Of a stretch of 64,000 nucleotides of DNA, positions 36,501-46,000 are shown piece after piece. The notes beneath the pieces are model-generated. The model was not told where the DNA came from and ran no database searches. It was given only the letters and a program-made list of their open reading frames with translations. Origin of the DNA: Mytilus trossulus. Lineage: Eukaryota; Mollusca; Bivalvia; Mytilida; Mytilidae. Within the stretch, counting starts at the first letter, position 1, and the number at the start of each line of letters is the position of its first letter. The stretch lies in assembly GCF_036588685.1 (NCBI RefSeq), contig NC_086382.1, forward strand, positions 77,597,999-77,661,998, written 5' to 3'. The translations under genes and the position numbers were made by a program.

Positions 36501-39500
36501 TTCACCTCAAAATTTATATAGATTACAGGTCACAAACATGTGCATAGCCATGCCCTATTTAAATAGAAATTCAATTGCTTTGTCATCCAAACACAGTGCC
36601 AATGATTACAATAATATATCAAACGAATGGCTAACAACAAAAATTCTATGAATCTAGCGTATATATAAACTTTTTATTCATGTGGTCATACTGCTGTTGT
36701 TATGCTCCCACCATATTGAGTTTTATCCTTGTTCTTCTGTAAGTAATGTACATTCTTCCCTTACTTATAAGTATCTCCATATATCCCAAAATTCGTTTCT
36801 GTTCTCTTACTTAAGTTTGCCTGAACCAAATTGTATGAAACTAATATGCAATGCTTATAACCACAATTCACAAGTCAAGTTTTAATTTTAGTTGCGTAAC
36901 TTTTACCATTCTAGCGTTTAATGCTACTATACAAAAAGAAAAGTTGCTATAAATTAAAGTTTCTGTTCTCTAAGTATAGTTTGTCTTCACCAAATGTTAT
37001 GAAACTTATACACAATTCTCATTACCACAAACACTGATCAAGTTTGAATTTTGGTGGATTTATTTTTACTGCTCTAGGGTTGTGCCTTGTTACAAATGGA
37101 ACCAGATGCTCCACAGGGCACAGCTTTATACGACCGTAGAAGTCGAACCCTGAACTGTTGGGACAAGTATGGACACAACATTCAAGCTTGATACAGCTCT
37201 GAATTTGGATTGAGATCAAATTGTTGACCTAACATATAGGTTTCTGACACAAAACAAATGTCAAGATCTTACAATTCTATTGCGCAATACTGTATAATTA
37301 GAATGAATACACAATGTTTATTAACCCATAATTCAGATCAAGTAAAAATGTTGGTAGTGTCACATTTACAGTTCTTGAGTTTGATAACGTTAATGCTAGC
37401 GAGGGCATCATTTGAGTCCCATGGACATGTTCCCTATTTTTGATAAAAGCCTTTAATATTAATTCACTTTCTTTACAGTTGTATTGATTTAAGTTACTGT
37501 AATTGTCTTATTTATAAGTAGGGATGCAGTATTTTTTGCAAAGAACCAATGCTCTCCAAAAGAGTTCAAAGAATGAAAATGTATTAATAACTATAGGCAA
37601 CAATAAAGGTCGTCAAAAATGAGAAATGTTTGTACCGTATATATATAGAAAGCTTTTAAAGGCCCCGATATGAAACATGTGGAACAATTCAAACAAACAA
37701 AAAATTACATGTGAATTTACTAAAAACAAATATGAAGTTGACATGGTACTTGACATGGAAATTAACAGAGCTTTCTGCATGTATATTTCATTATTTTAGA
37801 TCTACAGCTTAAGGTTGCAATCATGAGCAAATATCAAAACTTTTTATGATAAACATAAAAAAGGGATTTTTGATAATTACTGACGAGACAATGGTTTAGT
37901 TTTAAACATCAAAGCTGTGATGAAATATACACATTTGAAATAATACACGTCTATAACCTTTTTGGAATAATACACAGCTACAGTTGCAAACTTTCCAGAG
38001 GTGCTATCCAGCACTTTGATTGAGGAATGACAGCCGTAGGTCTTTGAAATTGCATACACATTTTACTTGACTGAACTTTGTGTGTAACAATTTTTGAACT
38101 GGAGCTGAATTTGAACTTTATTTGTACAATAGTGACTTACTTATTAAGTTTAAGTCTCATTCCAGTTGACTGATTTTGACAGAATTATAGCACATGAACT
38201 ATTTCATGAACATTGCATGCATCCAAACATATTTTTACGCCCTATTTATGGCCATTATGTTTTCTGGTCTGTGCGTCCATTCATCTGATTGTTCTTCAGT
38301 TAGTACATTCGATGTTTGCCTGCTTCAGGTTAAAGTTTTTGGTTGAGGTAGTTTTTTATGAAGTTGAAGTCCAATCAACCTTGAAACTTAGAACACATAT
38401 TTTCTATGATACGATCTTTCTAATTTTAATGCCAAATTAGCGTTTTTACCCCATTTTCACAGTCTATTCACAGTCTATTTCACAGAATGATTCTGTTCTG
38501 TAAATATTTTTGCATACATCAAATGGACTTTCAATCACAAATGACCTACAACCATTCCTATCATATCGTTGGAATATTCCTTAGATTAGGGAATGCTTTA
38601 TTTTATTGCTTAGATTAGGGAATGTTTTATTATATTGCTAAGATTATCACATTAAATATTAAAAGTAAAGAAGACATAAGTTTACCATCATCACCTTAAA
38701 TATTGAAAAACAAACCTTATAATTTCAGATTTCTTCCGAGGACCTTCAGTAAAGAATATCAGATTAGCAGGTGTTGAACATGTTATCAGTGTGACAGCTA
38801 TAAAAGACAAGATCCTTCTCAGAAATTACAAGTAATGATCAATTACTCACATGACTTATATTGATCAATTACTCACATGACTTATATTGTTGATTGAGTA
38901 CTTAGCAACTTAATGCCTAACAATCACATGGCTTGGGTAAGGGATAAGGATTTTAGTACCAATAGCTTCTAAGTGGCCTGCAGTTAACTGACATGGCATG
39001 GCAAGTTCAGCTACTAAGTGGCCTACAACCAGTGCAAAGATGTAAAATGGGGGACATATCATTATTTGATTTATAGACTTTTAAATAAAAAAAAAAGTTC
39101 TACCACTTAATATTTTGGTTTTTTTTCAATACACAATTATGTTAATATTAATTTAAAACTGAAATAACATGTGTTTTTGTTTTAAGCAAGAACTCCAATA
39201 ATAATATAAATAGTAATCTTTGTTTCAAGAGTTTAGCTCCAATAAGTATCTATATAAAAAAAGAAGATTCGGTATGATTGCTAATGAGACAACTATCCAC
39301 AAAAGACCAAAATGACAAAAACATTAACAACTATAGGTCACCGTACAGCCTTCAACAATGAGCAAAGCCCATACTGCATAGTCAGCTATGAAAGGCCCTG
39401 ATAAGACAATGTAAAACAATTCAAACGAAAAAACTAACGGCAGTATTCTCCAATTATAGGGTATTACATAACTTTCTAAATATTACTTTATTTTTTTCTC

Positions 39501-40463
39501 TCACTTGGTTGAATTTTGAAGTGTGTAATCTTCCTCTTTTATAAAACGGACATTCTTTATAATGAATAATGACTTTAATATAATTCTAAAATTATGTATC
39601 TAGAAATGATTGTATCATAACAAAATATACATTATTTGATTTAACAATCAATTTTTCTCCAGGATCATGTTGAAAAAGTCTGGTAGCAGAACACCAAGAA
39701 TAGAACTTGCTGAGATGGGTCCATCTTTAGACCTAGTAATGAGGAGAACCAAAATAGCCTCTGATGATTTATATAAACAAGCCCTGAAAGTACCTAGAGA
39801 GGCTAAGGTTAGTCAATGAAAACACTAAGAATAGAGCTTGTTGAGAGCACTCTTTCTTTTAGACTTATTAATGAGAAGACTTGAAATAGCCTCCAAGTGT
39901 TGATATAAACAAACCCTGAAAGTACCTAGAGAGACAATAGTAATTCTTTAAAACCAGACTGAATAAGAGCAAATACCTATATATATAAGTTTGAGTATGA
40001 CTTGGCTGGGGACCATATCAATTACCTTCCACACAACTGTGTTAGTTATAAATGTTCAGAAACAATGACAAATGAGCCCTTAAACCCTTTTTGAAAACAT
40101 AAGATACACCACTTAGTCGAACAAATAAAATCATATCTCAGAAATATAGGAAACTTATTATCTTTCTAAAATTGATAAGAAAGATGAAATTTAGACATGA
40201 CATGATACTATATCTCAAAAATAACTGCTCAATAATTATTTTAATTTATTTTTTTTTAGCCAAGAAAGAAAAAGAATATTTCCCAGGATGCCTTTGGAAG
40301 TAAACTAGGAAGAATTCATATGACAAAACAGGACTTGGGTAAATTACAGACAAGAAAAATGAAAGGATTGAAAAAGAGACAATCAACAGACTCTGCCGAG
40401 ACCACTGGAACAACAGACTCAGCTGAAACCCCTAGTAGTCCAAAGAAAATAAAACAAACATAA
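27565..40463 (+). CDS. RPF2: Ribosome production factor 2 (Brix domain)
   Basis: Ten coding exons: 27565-27584, 29345-29477, 30288-30325, 30924-30963, 31962-32043, 32864-32940, 33707-33806, 38729-38831, 39663-39807, 40260-40463. All are AG/GT with matching phases; the sum is 942 nt (313 aa plus stop). The tiny first exon gives MVMQRVV joined to KPKTQKGRRFLE. Conserved blocks are GGNTSITVSQILKEL, RPFEDETPLEFFSKKSD, SLFMFGCHSKKRPDNLVLGR, DMIELGV, IDFFRGPSVKNIRLAG, KKSGSRTPRIELAEMGPSLD and GRIHMTKQDLGKLQTRK. RPF2 pairs with RRS1 and delivers the 5S RNP (5S rRNA, uL18, uL5) to pre-60S particles in the nucleolus. The Brix domain covers about residues 30-235; the tail is basic and Ser/Thr-rich. The human protein is 306 aa. 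The introns are loaded with repeats. Confidence 0.95.
27859..28016. mobile_element. GGCGGATCC-type MITE
   Basis: The left end CAGTGGCGGATCCAGAA and the right end TAACTCCGCCTCTG form imperfect terminal inverted repeats, with a GGGGGCCC / GCCCCCTC inner match. A common bivalve short DNA element; RPF2 intron 1. Confidence 0.6.
28086..28690 (+). mobile_element. 605-bp MITE with 10-bp target duplication (Mutator-like)
   Basis: Terminal inverted repeats AGGTGGGTCTTTTCACCACC (left) and GGTGAAAAGACCTACC (right end 28690). The flanks are perfect 10-bp direct repeats GGTCACAAGC at 28076-28085 and 28691-28700. A 9-10 bp duplication is typical of Mutator-like elements. It is non-coding. A second, inverted copy lies at 1-470. 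Confidence 0.85.
28895..29058 (+). repeat. Family A dispersed repeat
   Basis: It has AATGGAAATGGGGAACGT, GAGACAACAACCCAACCA, GGGCTTCAGCTGGCCCCTAA and ACTAGTTCAGT. It is in RPF2 intron 1. Confidence 0.7.
29603..29925 (+). repeat. Family A repeats, one near-complete and one partial copy
   Basis: The first copy is 29603-29812 (from AAAATTGAGAATGGAAATGG to GAACGCCATACTAATTTCC). A second partial copy is at 29849-29925. Both are in RPF2 intron 2. Confidence 0.7.
30330..30570. repeat. Tandem repeat of about 60 bp, 4-5 copies
   Basis: Unit core ATCATGATTAGTAAATCAGT then AATTCTGTATGATGTT, in RPF2 intron 3, starting just after the exon 3 donor. Confidence 0.8.
31382..31795. repeat. 34-bp minisatellite, about 8 copies, interrupted by a family C fragment
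   Basis: Unit GAACAGAAAACAATGAACGC plus TTTGGATAATGTCT. Two blocks (31388-31440 and 31583-31790) are split by a family C fragment at 31475-31560. It is in RPF2 intron 4. Antisense open frames here are repeat artefacts. Confidence 0.8.
32980..33189. mobile_element. 210-bp MITE with ACTGTGGATTCAT termini
   Basis: The left terminus ACTGTGGATTCATTTATTTT and the right terminus AATAATGAATCCACAGT form imperfect inverted repeats. The interior carries TTCGTGG repeats. It lies in RPF2 intron 6 and is non-coding. Confidence 0.75.
33615..33725 (+). repeat. 55-bp tandem duplication across RPF2 exon 7 acceptor
   Basis: ATATCAAATAC, then ATCTTTGATTTAA, TTATTTTCAG and the exon start GGTCCTAAGTGTTCTC occur twice. 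The exon-like starts are at 33652 (decoy) and 33707 (real). Use of the decoy adds 55 nt and shifts the frame. Confidence 0.85.
33807..35420 (+). repeat. Minisatellite of about 53 bp carrying RPF2 exon 7 end and donor, about 33 copies
   Basis: The unit is exon-end AAAACCTCTTCATTG, donor GTAAGTTAACTTGTG, then AAGATAATTATCTACAG. The first donor (33807) is the real one. Most copies keep an intact GTAAGT and a TCTACAG acceptor-like end, leaving 18-19 nt exon-like pieces and 33-nt intron-like pieces, which is too short for normal splicing. A shared irregular block (34063/34087 and 34579/34603) shows a higher-order duplication of about 516 bp. Confidence 0.9.
35780..35806. repeat. Palindrome with heat-shock-element-like spacing
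   Basis: TTCATTCATGAAA, A, then TTTCATGAATGAA. It contains TTCATGAA twice, close to the nTTCnnGAAn pattern. It is far from any promoter, so a function is doubtful. Confidence 0.5.
36960..37255 (+). repeat. Bivalve dispersed repeat
   Basis: It contains CTCTAGGGTTGTGCC, AGTCGAACCCTGAACTGTTG, GGACAAGTATGGACACAACA and CAAATTGTTGACC. I recognise the block as a repeated bivalve sequence. The antisense open frame within it is fortuitous. Confidence 0.55.
38225..38465 (+). repeat. Bivalve repeat, copy 1 (GTTAAAGTTTTTGGT family)
   Basis: It shares ATTATGTTTTCTGGTCTG, GTTAAAGTTTTTGGT, TGAAGTTGAAGTCCAATC and GATCTTTCTAATTTTAATGC with the copy at 40508-40800. Confidence 0.65.
39260..39440 (-). repeat. 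Family B dispersed repeat (reverse orientation)
   Basis: It contains ATTGCTAATGAGACAACT, TATCCACAAAAGACC, TATAGGTCACCGTACAG, CTTCAACAATGAGCAAAGCC and AAAGGCCCTGATAAG, the reverse complement of the family B tail. RPF2 intron 8. Confidence 0.7.
39821..39934 (+). pseudogene. Decayed tandem duplicate of RPF2 exon 9
   Basis: Starting 14 nt after the exon 9 donor, the sequence repeats exon 9 from the ACACCAAGAATAGA point (39690) onward at a 131-bp offset: AACACTAAGAATAGAGCTTG ... CCCTGAAAGTACCTAGAGAG. It has many substitutions and small indels and does not keep the frame. It is probably spliced out with intron 9. Confidence 0.8.
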
Positions 40464-40507
40464 ACTCTCATCTTTATATTTTATTCATTTTCTGTAGTTG
40501 AGAACTT

Positions 40508-40800
40508 TTTATGCCCCGCCTACAATAGTAGAGGGGCATTATGTTTTCTGGTCTGAGGTCCATTTGTCCCTTCGTCCCTTCGTCCGTCTGTCCCGCCTCA
40601 GGTTAAAGTTTTTGGTCAAGTTAGTTTTTGATGAAGTTGAAGTCCAATCGACTTCAAACTTAGTACACATGTTGCCTATGATATGATCTTTCTAATTTTA
40701 ATGCCTAATTAGAGATTTTACCCTAATTTCAGGGTCCACTGAACATAGAAAATGATAATGTGAGTGGGGCATTCGTGTACTGAGGACACATTCTTGTTAA
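40508..40800 (+). repeat. Bivalve repeat, copy 2 (TATGCCCCGCCTAC family)
   Basis: It starts TTATGCCCCGCCTACAATAG, passes GTAGAGGGGCATTATG and TCCGTCTGTCCCGCC, and ends at GGGGCATTCGTGTACTGAGG plus ACACATTCTTG. It sits 45 bp after the RPF2 stop, so it may be in the 3' UTR. Confidence 0.7.
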
Positions 40801-41091
40801 TATTCTTTTTTGGTAGACATGGTAAAGATTGCATGAAATGCAATCAAAATCTTATGGTTCTGACTGGATAACTATATCTTCCAAGGTAAATCACTACTTT
40901 TGAAATACTCAAAATAAAGTGCATTGATCATAAAATTCTATCTATACATGAACATTTCCAGAAACTTATCAATGCAATATATACTCATATATTCAAGTTA
41001 CAAAATACTTGTCATAACAATTTCATTTCAACTTTTGCAAGGAGCAGGTATCTTCTATCTGTTCTAAAAATATCAATGATGTCATTTTTGT

Positions 41092-41860
41092 TGAGCCTGC
41101 AACTTTTGTCGTAGAACTTGTGTGATTATTAAAGTGATTAGGTGGTGTAAGTTTACTTAAAAGCTTCATAATTTAGAAGGTTGAAACCTGGATGCTTCCT
41201 ACTCCTTGACCTTATTTTCATGGTTCAGTGAACAAGTTTAAATTTCAGTGGTCAAGTCCATATCTCAAATACTATAAGTAATAGATCTAGTATATTTGGT
41301 GTATGGGAGGACTAAGATTTTCAATCCAAACTGGCAGTTGTCATCTGGCCTTGCCCTCTTTTACATAGTTCAGTGGTTATAGTTAAGTTTTTGTGTTTTG
41401 GTGTGTTTTTTCTTACATTGTATGCAATAGGTCTACTATATTTGGTGTATGGAATGATTATAAGGTGTACTTTCAGTGTTCTCCCCAGAAATTTTGGATA
41501 GCATCACATTTTGCGTTAAAAAAAAATTAATGTCATTTGTTGCGTAGCGTTGATGCTCTATTTCCTTTATATGTTTTATTTTATATTGTTCAATTCATAA
41601 CTGAGAATACAATTAAACTATAACAACAAAAACAGTTGTTTCAGTTTATGTTTTCTTTATTCATTTATAGTTGCAGAATTATTTTTTTCCTCTTGTGCAA
41701 AATACTACTTGCCTAGCTGGCAGGTGTGAGCTGATTTTGACCTCATTTTCATGGTTCAGTGGTCAAGTTCAGTTTTTAAGTTTTGGTCTTTTTATCTAAT
41801 ACTATATGCAGGTCAACTATATTTGATGTATGGCAATATATTGTGATGTAAATGTTAGTC
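41092..41860 (-). mobile_element. Bivalve element with about 150-bp subrepeats (reverse copy, interrupted)
   Basis: It begins GAGCCTGCAACTTTTGTCG, then has CTTATTTTCATGGTTCAGTG, CTATATTTGGTGTATGG and related blocks, the reverse complement of the 12177-13270 element. About 41460-41710 is unrelated insertion sequence. Confidence 0.6.
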
Positions 41861-41882
41861 TCACAGGTTTTATTTGACCTTT

Positions 41883-41883
41883 T

Positions 41884-41914
<31 letters not shown>

Positions 41915-41919
41915 GGGGG
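41883..41919. repeat. (GT)n plus G-run microsatellite
   Basis: A run of GT dinucleotides leads directly into about 22 consecutive G residues. Confidence 0.9.
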
Positions 41920-42229
41920 TTATGGCTCAAATCATTCAGCAATTAGCGAAAAAAAAAGGAAAACAAGGGGTTTTCTGGTTAAAGGACAATTTAAAAGCAG
42001 TGTAAGGAAGGTAAGACAATTCCATTTAAAGCATACTACTATATAGATGTTATATTACCTCCCTTACACTGCTTGAAAATTTTGTAATAAGAAATGATGA
42101 TTGCCTTGAGATGATTAGCTGTTAATTTATATTAAGACATGTTTGGGTTACTATTAATTAATATTAATTTCAGCCATGACTGAATGTCATTTTATATTTT
42201 CATATTTTATGATGTATTTAAATGTGTAG

Positions 42230-43031
42230 TTATTGTTGCAAACTCTTTTTGATATTTGTCCATTTTATGGTCTTCGATCTAAAGTTCAGCAGCTTCTACA
42301 AGTACATAGAGGAATTACAAAACTTTGGCAAGATGAATGTTTGAATCTGCCAGGTGTGAGAGAAGGAATAAATCTAATCTATTCTTTACCTACTTGTGAT
42401 GGAAAAACATTAGTAGCTGAGATACTGATACTCAAACAGATACTGTGTCAACAAAAAGATGCTATTACTATAGTCATTATACTTCCATTTGTTTCAATAG
42501 TACAGGAAAAGGTTAGAAGAATTTCCACATTTGCATTAGAATTAGATTTCTTGGTCGATGAATATGCAGGCAGTAAATGCAGATTTTCTCCAATGTAAAG
42601 ACGGAACAAACGATCGTTTTATATAGCTACAATAGAGAAAGCTCACTCACTTATTAACAGCTTGATAGAGAACAACATATTAGATTCTCTAGGATTAGTT
42701 GTTGTGGATGAACTCCACATGATTGTGGAAGATGGGAGTCGCGGTGCTACTTTAGAATCAACATTGTTGAAAATTATTCACAAGCAGAGTAATACACAGA
42801 TCATAGGAATGAGTGCTACTATGAACAAGATTGAAGATTTACAGAATTTTCTAAAGGCTGATGTCTATCATAATGATTTAAGACCTGGGAAATTGAGAGA
42901 GGACAACATTTATGAGGTAATATTTAAGACGGCAAAAGAATTGGTATCGCACAGCCGGGTTGTGACTTTTCCCTTTTCTTCTGAACAAACCAAAACAGAT
43001 CGAGACTATTTAATGGGATTAGTATTAGAGG
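42230..43031 (+). pseudogene. HELQ: HELQ pseudogene, N-terminal helicase segment
   Basis: Recognisable motifs: NLIYSLPTCDGKTLVAEI (Walker A, with CDGKT where HELQ has SGGKT), VSIVQEKVRRIS (Ia), DEYAGSKCRF, FYIATIEKAHSLINSLIE, SLGLVVVDELHMI (motif II, DELH kept), RGATLESTLLKI and IIGMSATM (motif III, SAT). TAA at 42596-42598 replaces a Lys codon in the same frame. After DRDYLMGLVLE the expected HELQ block (CLVFCPSKKN region) is missing and the tandem array starts at once. Confidence 0.9.
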
Positions 43032-46000
43032 CGACTGATAGAAGATGCTTACTCAGAGGGAACACTGTGTTTACTGGCCTGTACACTTTGGAATAGCCTA
43101 TCATCATAGTGGACTGACGATGGACGAGAGACGACTGATAGAAATGCTTACTCAGAAGGAATACTGTGTTTAGTGGCCTGTACACTTTGGAATAGCCTAT
43201 CATCATAGTGGACTGACGATGGACGAGAGACGACTGATAGAAGATGCTTACTCAGAGGGAACACTGTGTTTACTGGCCTGTACACTTTGGAATAGCCTAT
43301 CATCATAGTGGACTGACGATGGACGAGAGACGACTGATAGAAATGCTTACTCAGAGGGAATACTGTGTTTACTGGCCTGTACACTTTGGAATAGCCTATC
43401 ATCATAGTGGACTGACGATGGACGAGAGACGACTGATAGAAATGCTTACTCAGAGGGAATACTGTGTTTACTGGCCTGTACACTTTGGAATAGCCTATCA
43501 TCATAGTGGACTGACGATGGACGAGAGACGACTGATAGAAGATGCTTACTCAGAGGGAATACTGTGTTTACTGGCCTGTACACTTTGGAATAGCCTATCA
43601 TCATAGTGGACTGACGATGGACGAGAGACGACTGATAGAAGATGCTTACTCAGAGGGAATACTGTGTTTACTGGCCTGTACACTTTGGAATAGCCTATCA
43701 TCATAGTGGACTGACGATGGACGAGAGACGACTGATAGAAGATGCCTACTCAGAGGGAATACTGTGTTTACTGGCCTGTACACTTTGGAATAGCCTATCA
43801 TCATAGTGGACTGACGATGGACGAGAGACGACTGATATAAGATGCTTACTCAGAGGGAATACTGTGTTTACTGGCCTGTACACTTTGGAATAGCCTATCA
43901 TCATAGTGGACTGACGATGGACGAGAGACGACTGATAGAAGATGCTTACTCAGAGGGAATACTGTGTTTACTGGCCTGTACACTTTGGAATAGCCTATCA
44001 TCATAGTGGACTGACGATGGACGAGAGACGACTGATATAAGATGCTTACTCAGAGGGAACACTGTGTTTACTGGCCTGTACACTTTGGAATAGCCTATCA
44101 TCATAGTGGACTGACGATGGACGAGAGACGACTGATAGAAATGCTTACTCAGAGGGAATACTGTGTTTACTGGCCTGTACACTTTGGAATAGCCTATCAT
44201 CATAGTGGACTGACGATGGACGAGAGACGACTGATAGAAATGCTTACTCAGAGGGAATACTGTGTTTACTGGCCTGTACACTTTGGAATAGCCTATCATC
44301 ATAGTGGACTGACGATGGACGAGAGACGACTGATAGAAGATGCTTACTCAGAGGGAATACTGTGTTTACTGGCCTGTACACTTTGGAATAGCCTATCATC
44401 ATAGTGGACTGACGATGGACGAGAGACGACTGATAGAAGATGCTTACTCAGAGAGAATACTGTGTTTACTGGCCTGTACACTTTGGAATAGCCTATCATC
44501 ATAGTGGACTGACGATGGACGAGAGACGACTGATAGAAGATGCTTACTCAGAGGGAATACTGTGTTTACTGGCCTGTACACTTTGGAATAGCCTATCATC
44601 ATAGTGGACTGACGATGGACGAGAGACGACTGATATAAGATGCTTACTCAGAGGGAATACTGTGTTTACTGGCCTGTACACTTTGGAATAGCCTATCATC
44701 ATAGTGGACTGACGATGGACGAAAGACGACTGATATAAGATGCTTACTCAGAGGGCATACTGTGTTTACTGGCCTGTACACTTTGGAATAGCCTATCATC
44801 ATAGTGGACTGACGATGGACGAGAGACGACTGATATAAGATGCTTACTCAGAGGGAATACTGTGTTTACTGGCCTGTACACTTTGGAATAGCCTATCATC
44901 ATAGTGAACTGACAATGGACGTGAGACGACTGATAGAAGATGCTTACTCAGAGGGAATACTGTGTTTACTGGCCTGTACACTTTGGAATAGCCTATCATC
45001 ATAGTGGACTGACGATGGACGAGAGACGACTGATAGAAGATGCTTACTCAGAGGGAATACTGTGTTTACTGGCCTGTACACTTTGGAATAGCCTATCATC
45101 ATAGTGGACTGACGATGGACGAGAGACGACTGATATAAGATGCTTACTCAGAGGGAATACTGTGTTTACTGGCCTGTACACTTTGGAATAGCCTATCATC
45201 ATAGTGGACTGACGATGGACGAGAGACGACTGATAGAAGATGCTTACTCAGAGGGAATACTGTGTTTACTGGCCTGTACACTTTGGAATAGCCTATCATC
45301 ATAGTGGACTGACGATGGACGAGAGACGACTGATATAAGATGCTTACTCAGAGGGAATACTGTGTTTACTGGCCTGTACACTTTGGAATAGCCTATCATC
45401 ATAGTGGACTGACGATGGACGAGAGACGACTGATATAAGATGCTTACTCAGAGGGAATACTGTGTTTACTGGCCTGTACACTTTGGAATAGCCTATCATC
45501 ATAGTGGACTGACGATGGACGAAAGACGACTGATATAAGATGCTTACTCAGAGGGAATACTGTGTTTACTGGCCTGTACACTTTGGAATAGCCTATCATC
45601 ATAGTGAACTGACGATGGACGAGAGACGACTGATAGAAGATGCTTACTCAGAGGGAATACTGTGTTTACTGGCCTGTACACTTTGGAATAGCCTATCATC
45701 ATAGTGAACTGACGATGGACGTGAGACGACTGATAGAAGATGCTTACTCAGAGGGAATACTGTGTTTACTGGCCTGTACACTTTGGAATAGCCTATCATC
45801 ATAGTGGACTGACGATGGACGAGAGACGACTGATATAAGATGCTTACTCAGAGGGAATACTGTGTTTACTGGCCTGTACACTTTGGAATAGTGGACTGAC
45901 GATGGACGAGAGACGACTGATATAAGATGCTCACTCAGAGGGAATACTGTGTTTACTGGCCTGTACACTTTGGAATAGCCTATCATCATAGTGGACTGAC

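Larger units (their letters stand above)
35421..38728 (+). other. Rest of RPF2 intron 7
   Basis: This is non-coding. It holds a perfect 27-nt palindrome at 35780-35806, a 17-bp duplication AGCTCAGGGTACGAAGA at about 36397 and 36413, and two dispersed repeats (36960, 38225). No gene was recognised. Confidence 0.5.
40464..42229. other. Intergenic, repeat-filled, between RPF2 and the HELQ pseudogene
   Basis: It holds the bivalve repeat at 40508-40800, a candidate AATAAA at 40913-40918, the element at 41092-41860, a GT/G run at 41883-41919, and then AT-rich sequence. No exons for the downstream helicase were found here. Confidence 0.5.
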
